Positions 6,240 to 7,194 of a stretch of DNA of 7,194 nt are shown here, in pieces. The notes beneath the pieces are model-generated. The model searched no databases, had not been told where the DNA came from, and was given only the letters and a program-made list of their open reading frames with translations. The stretch's first letter is position 1. Each line of letters starts with the position of its first letter. Source of the stretch: Planctomycetota bacterium (GTDB lineage Bacteria; Planctomycetota; UBA1135); assembly GCA_027623585.1 (NCBI GenBank), contig JAQBVK010000123.1:1-7194 (forward strand), read 5' to 3'. A program made the translations under genes and the position numbers.

Positions 6240-7194
6240 TCACCGGAACTGCGCCAGCCCGGCACCCGGCAGCGGACGGCTGGCCTGCTCCGGGAGTTCG
6301 ACCCGAAAGATCGAGCCTTCCCCCGGCCGGCTCTGCACGCTGATGCGGCCGCCGATGCGGCCGAGCAAGTTGCGCACGATCGCGAGGCCGAGGCCGGTGC
6401 CGCCACTCGCGCGACTGTGGGCCGGATCGTCACGGAAGAAGCGCTCGAAGATCTGAGGAAGGATTGCGGGATCAATGCCGGGACCGGTGTCGCGCACGGT
6501 CAGAGAAGCGCCGGCGGATTCCTTGGTGACGATTACCTGGACCTCGCCTTGGGCGGTGTAGTTGATCGCGTTCGAGATCAGGTTGCGCGCGACGGTTTGG
6601 ATCGCGCCGTGATCGCTCAACAGGGTGAGCGGTGCCGCCGGACCCTCGAAACATAAGGCCAGACCCTTGGCTTCGGCGCGGGCGCGCAACTCCTCGCAGA
6701 CCTCGGCGACCGCGGCGCCGACGTCCACCTTCTCGAAGCGGATGCGCCAGTCCGGATCCTCGGCACGCGCGAGTTGCAGCAGATCGTCCGCCATGTTGGC
6801 GAGCGCGTGCGCGTTGCGTTGCGCGCGCGCGAGCAGATCGGCGTGCGCATCCTTGGGCAGTTCTTCAATCAAGTCGAGCAGCCCGATCAGCGCGGCGATC
6901 GGCGTCTTCAACTCGTGGCTCGCGTTGGCGACGAAGGAGCGGCGGCGGCGCTCGAGCGCGGCGTCGCTGCGCAGATCCTGGATCGCGAACAGCCGGCGGC
7001 CGGGGCCGGCCGGAGCGAGCGTGATCTGCACCACCAGATCAGGCAGGTCTCCGGGGCGCTCGAGTTCGAGCACGCGGCGCACGGTTTCCTCTGCGCGCGT
7101 TCGCTCGATGAGCTGCACCACCGCCGCGTGCGACGTGAAGCGCGACAGTGAGAGGCCGGTCGGGGTGGCGGCTGCCGCCGGTTGGCCGGCCACG
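6240..7194 (-). CDS. phoR: PhoR-like phosphate regulon sensor histidine kinase (5' end outside window)
   Basis: C-terminal 317 sense codons of a sensor kinase that in the family autophosphorylates on His and transfers phosphate to PhoB. The frame is open to the window edge. The GTG at 7193 is probably an internal valine, because the fragment lacks the usual membrane anchor and most of the PAS domain. Counting from that GTG, residues about 1-75 look like the end of a PAS domain. The dimerisation/phosphoacceptor helix carries SFVANASHELKTPIAAL with the phosphorylatable His at 93 (codon 6917-6915). The ATPase domain follows with the N box NLISNAINYT (204-213), G1 box DTGPGID (235-241), F box IFERFFRDD (248-256) and G2 box GGTGLGLAIV (264-273). 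All catalytic boxes are intact. The FVANxSHEL context and the position directly ahead of pstSCAB support PhoR over another kinase. phoB is expected just beyond 7194 but cannot be seen. Confidence 0.9.
   Translation of the reverse strand, partial: VAGQPAAAATPTGLSLSRFTSHAAVVQLIERTRAEETVRRVLELERPGDLPDLVVQITLAPAGPGRRLFAIQDLRSDAALERRRRSFVANASHELKTPIAALIGLLDLIEELPKDAHADLLARAQRNAHALANMADDLLQLARAEDPDWRIRFEKVDVGAAVAEVCEELRARAEAKGLALCFEGPAAPLTLLSDHGAIQTVARNLISNAINYTAQGEVQVIVTKESAGASLTVRDTGPGIDPAILPQIFERFFRDDPAHSRASGGTGLGLAIVRNLLGRIGGRISVQSRPGEGSIFRVELPEQASRPLPGAGLAQFR

Noticed and set aside
6116..6343. Small plus-strand open frame starting in the leader and running into phoR antisense
   Set aside because: No ribosome site or recognisable product, and two thirds of it overlaps the conserved end of phoR on the other strand.

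Overview
This 7.2 kb, high-GC window is a phosphate-starvation locus. All real genes are on the minus strand, in the transcriptional order phoR (5' end cut by the window edge) - pstS - pstC - pstA - pstB (3' end cut by the window edge). The predicted proteins resemble the gammaproteobacterial (Pseudomonas-like) form of the Pst high-affinity phosphate ABC importer. In that form the permeases PstC and PstA carry large extra domains, and PstS belongs to the group with GSDT and FGPMSR motifs. A high-GC gammaproteobacterium, or a close relative, is the best guess; nothing here fixes the genus.

Layout from right to left. The C-terminal 318 codons of a PhoR-like sensor histidine kinase (6240-7194) retain H, N, G1, F and G2 boxes. 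Next comes a 298 bp non-coding leader (5942-6239), the presumed control region of the pst operon. It has no clear E. coli-type Pho box but contains an unusual cluster of GGTCA/TGACC half-sites and a perfect 15 bp inverted repeat. Then follow pstS (periplasmic phosphate-binding protein), pstC (872 aa, with a large periplasmic beta-propeller-like domain and an extra membrane block), pstA (556 aa, with a charged, helix-rich periplasmic insert) and the first 194 codons of pstB (ATPase). Spacing is tight: 21 nt between pstS and pstC, a 4 nt ATGA overlap between pstC and pstA, and 2 nt between pstA and pstB. This is the pattern of one translationally coupled transcript.

How the genes work together: PstS captures periplasmic phosphate, the PstC/PstA heterodimer forms the channel, and a PstB dimer powers transport. 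In characterised systems the transporter also signals phosphate sufficiency through PhoU to PhoR, which controls PhoB. phoB (expected beyond 7194) and phoU (expected to the left of position 1) are not in the window, so their presence is inferred only.

I found no mobile element, CRISPR array, tRNA, rRNA or convincing terminator. The locus is largely ordinary. The points worth a second look are the joint enlargement of PstC and PstA, the unannotated-looking leader repeats, and the non-ATG starts.
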